This document shows, piece after piece, positions 62,648 through 64,000 of a DNA stretch of 64,000 nt. The position numbers were made by a program, and so were the translations under genes. How positions within the stretch are numbered: position 1 is the stretch's first letter; each line of letters opens with the position of its first letter. The DNA lies in the NCBI RefSeq assembly GCF_003171715.1, contig NZ_QGHL01000007.1:806001-870000 (forward strand), given 5' to 3'. The DNA is from Novosphingobium meiothermophilum. GTDB lineage: Bacteria > Pseudomonadota > Alphaproteobacteria > Sphingomonadales > Sphingomonadaceae. The notes below the pieces were generated by a model. The model saw only the letters and a list, made by a program, of their open reading frames with translations. It was not told where the DNA came from and searched no databases.

Positions 62648-64000
62648 GCACCACCCCCCGTCGCAAGGCTTCACGCATTCCCTTGAAATCAAAGCATTCC
62701 AGACATTTGCGCAGATGACCCACAAAGCGGGCGGCATCGGGCACCTGATCTTCAAGCTCGGCAAGCCGGTTCTGGATGGCGCGCACGTTGCCGATGCGCG
62801 CCAGCCCGTCGATTTCGGGCACGAAGGGCAGCGCAGCCTGCGGCAGGCGCAGTTCGGTCATCCCGTCGGATGGTGCCTCGCGCCGCGCGGTGCCTTCCGC
62901 CGGCGAACCGTCGGCCGTGGTCCACGAAAGATCGAGCTGCCACGCCAGCACGTCCAGCAGGCTGTCGAGCGCGATCGGCTTGGTCAGGAACATGTCGTGA
63001 GCATCCTGACCATCGCCGCCGCGCCGGAACTGGTGCGCATCGGCCGAAACCATAACGATACGCAAGGCATCCCCATGCGCGGCGCGCAAGGCCGCGGCTG
63101 TCTGCCACCCGTCCTTCACTGGCATCGAAATGTCGAGCAGCGCGATATCCGGCCGGGTGGCTCCAGCCAGCGCGATGGCCGCTTCGCCATCGCGCGCGCC
63201 GATCACCTCGAAGCCCAGCGGACGAAGGAGGTTCTCGATCACCGCGGCCTGCGCGGCGTCGTCATCGGCAATCAGCACCGTGCGGCGCCTGCCCTCATAG
63301 CCGGTGATGACATCGGCCCGGTGGCTCTGCACAGGCTGCGTCACCGGCCGTGACAGCATGAGCCTCAGCGCAAACCGGGTGCCCTCGCCTGGCGTGCTCT
63401 CCAGCGAAAGATCGCCCCCCATGACGTGGACCAGGGTCGAGGTGATCGCAAGGCCAAGCCCGATGCCGGGCTGCCCCGTGACGGAAGCCCCCTTGCCTCG
63501 CTCGAACGCGCCGAAAATGCGTTCCTGATCCTCTTCGGCTATCCCCACGCCCGTATCGATCACCTCGAACGTGGCAATCTCGCCGCGCCAGCCGATGCGG
63601 AACGTGACCGAGCCTGCCGGCGTGAACTTGATGGCATTGGAAAGCAGGTTGATGAGCACCTGCCGCAGCCGCTTCTGGTCTCCGCGCACGAACTCTGGCA
63701 GGGCCTTGGGCACTTCCAGCGTGAAGGCAAGACCCTTGGCACCTGCCTGCGGCCGGAACATGTTGGCGATCTGCTCGACAAAGGCCGGCAGGCGGATCGT
63801 ATCGCGCGAAAGCCGCAGCACGCCCGCCTCCACCTGCGCGATGTCAAGCAGGCCGTCGACGAGGTTCGACAGGTGCTCGCTCGACCGGCAGATGACCCTG
63901 CCCGCATCCTGCGGCTTCAGATCGCTTCCGCGTTCCAGCAACTGGGCATAGCCATAGATCGCGTTGAGCGGCGAGCGGATCTCGTGGCTGACCGACACAA
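62637..64000 (-). CDS. Hybrid sensor histidine kinase (5' part outside window)
   Basis: The N-terminal sensor part is cut off at the right edge. What remains starts with the phosphorylated His in SVSHEIRSPLNAIYGYAQLL, then the catalytic ATPase domain (QVLINLLSNAIKFTPAG, FEVIDTGVGI, GIGLGLAITSTLVHVMGG), a receiver domain (LIADDDAAQAAVIENLLRPLGF, with Asp in IALLDISMPVKDGW) and a C-terminal domain of about 90 residues without clear family. It is followed by the LuxR response regulator with an 11-base overlap, so the pair works together. Confidence 0.93.
   Translation of the reverse strand, partial: VSVSHEIRSPLNAIYGYAQLLERGSDLKPQDAGRVICRSSEHLSNLVDGLLDIAQVEAGVLRLSRDTIRLPAFVEQIANMFRPQAGAKGLAFTLEVPKALPEFVRGDQKRLRQVLINLLSNAIKFTPAGSVTFRIGWRGEIATFEVIDTGVGIAEEDQERIFGAFERGKGASVTGQPGIGLGLAITSTLVHVMGGDLSLESTPGEGTRFALRLMLSRPVTQPVQSHRADVITGYEGRRRTVLIADDDAAQAAVIENLLRPLGFEVIGARDGEAAIALAGATRPDIALLDISMPVKDGWQTAAALRAAHGDALRIVMVSADAHQFRRGGDGQDAHDMFLTKPIALDSLLDVLAWQLDLSWTTADGSPAEGTARREAPSDGMTELRLPQAALPFVPEIDGLARIGNVRAIQNRLAELEDQVPDAARFVGHLRKCLECFDFKGMREALRRGVVHVR

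Noticed and set aside
1..64000. tRNA, rRNA, CRISPR arrays, insertion sequences and attachment sites
   Set aside because: I read for cloverleaf and repeat-spacer patterns, transposase motifs and flanking direct repeats and found none that I could support.

Overview
The window looks like a high-GC chromosomal segment of a sphingomonad alphaproteobacterium, probably Novosphingobium or a close relative. That placement rests on the gene order nuoA-N, birA, coaX, RNase J, on an RNase E with an acidic insertion in its S1 domain, on the style of RF2, BamD and Rrf2, and on the overlapping ATGA, GTGA and TGATG gene junctions. I see no tRNA, rRNA, CRISPR array, transposase or phage gene. Both ends cut a gene: RNase J lacks its last codons at the left edge, and a hybrid histidine kinase lacks its N-terminus at the right edge.

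Layout. Positions 1-17741, minus strand, hold the complete complex I operon (nuoA to nuoN), with an extra SnoaL/NTF2-like gene between nuoD and nuoE, followed by birA, coaX and RNase J. Positions 17906-24638 are housekeeping and catabolic genes: an aldehyde dehydrogenase, a prepilin peptidase, a thiolase, an exported SH3 protein, a D-2-hydroxyacid dehydrogenase and an ammonium transporter. Positions 24721-32298, minus strand, run from a cell-wall amidase through PBP1A, a peroxiredoxin, RF2 and a lipoprotein-like methyltransferase to a nitronate-monooxygenase-like flavoenzyme. Divergent from these is rne (RNase E) with a long leader and a strong terminator. Positions 35896-41706 hold a methyltransferase, a DUF481 outer-membrane protein, a small secreted protein, bamD, an Rrf2 regulator, a cytochrome c and a HerA-like ATPase. 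Positions 41864-44171 are ahpC-ahpF. Positions 44512-49721 are a tripartite efflux system (HlyD, DHA2 MFS, NodT) with a TetR regulator. Then come a cytochrome b561-YceI fusion, a TIGR00266 protein, a small hypothetical gene and an AT-richer gene-poor stretch.

The most interesting part is 52836-62647. A minus-strand operon encodes a tryptophan-tryptophylquinone (TTQ) amine dehydrogenase: heavy chain, MauE, MauD, light chain and a c-type cytochrome. The light chain has its two quinone-forming tryptophans and catalytic aspartate at positions 109, 160 and 128, the numbering I recall for aromatic amine dehydrogenase. A TetR gene lies upstream. Divergent from it is a second operon for an exported isoquinoline-oxidoreductase-type molybdenum hydroxylase (iorA, iorB) with its XdhC-like and MocA-like maturation factors, followed by a convergent two-component system. 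The upstream regions of the amine dehydrogenase and of iorA share an identical 17-base sequence in the same orientation relative to each gene, with a shared 9-base element just upstream. This suggests co-regulation. I propose a periplasmic module that oxidises an amine to an aldehyde and perhaps on to the acid. No mauG and no cupredoxin gene is present in the window.
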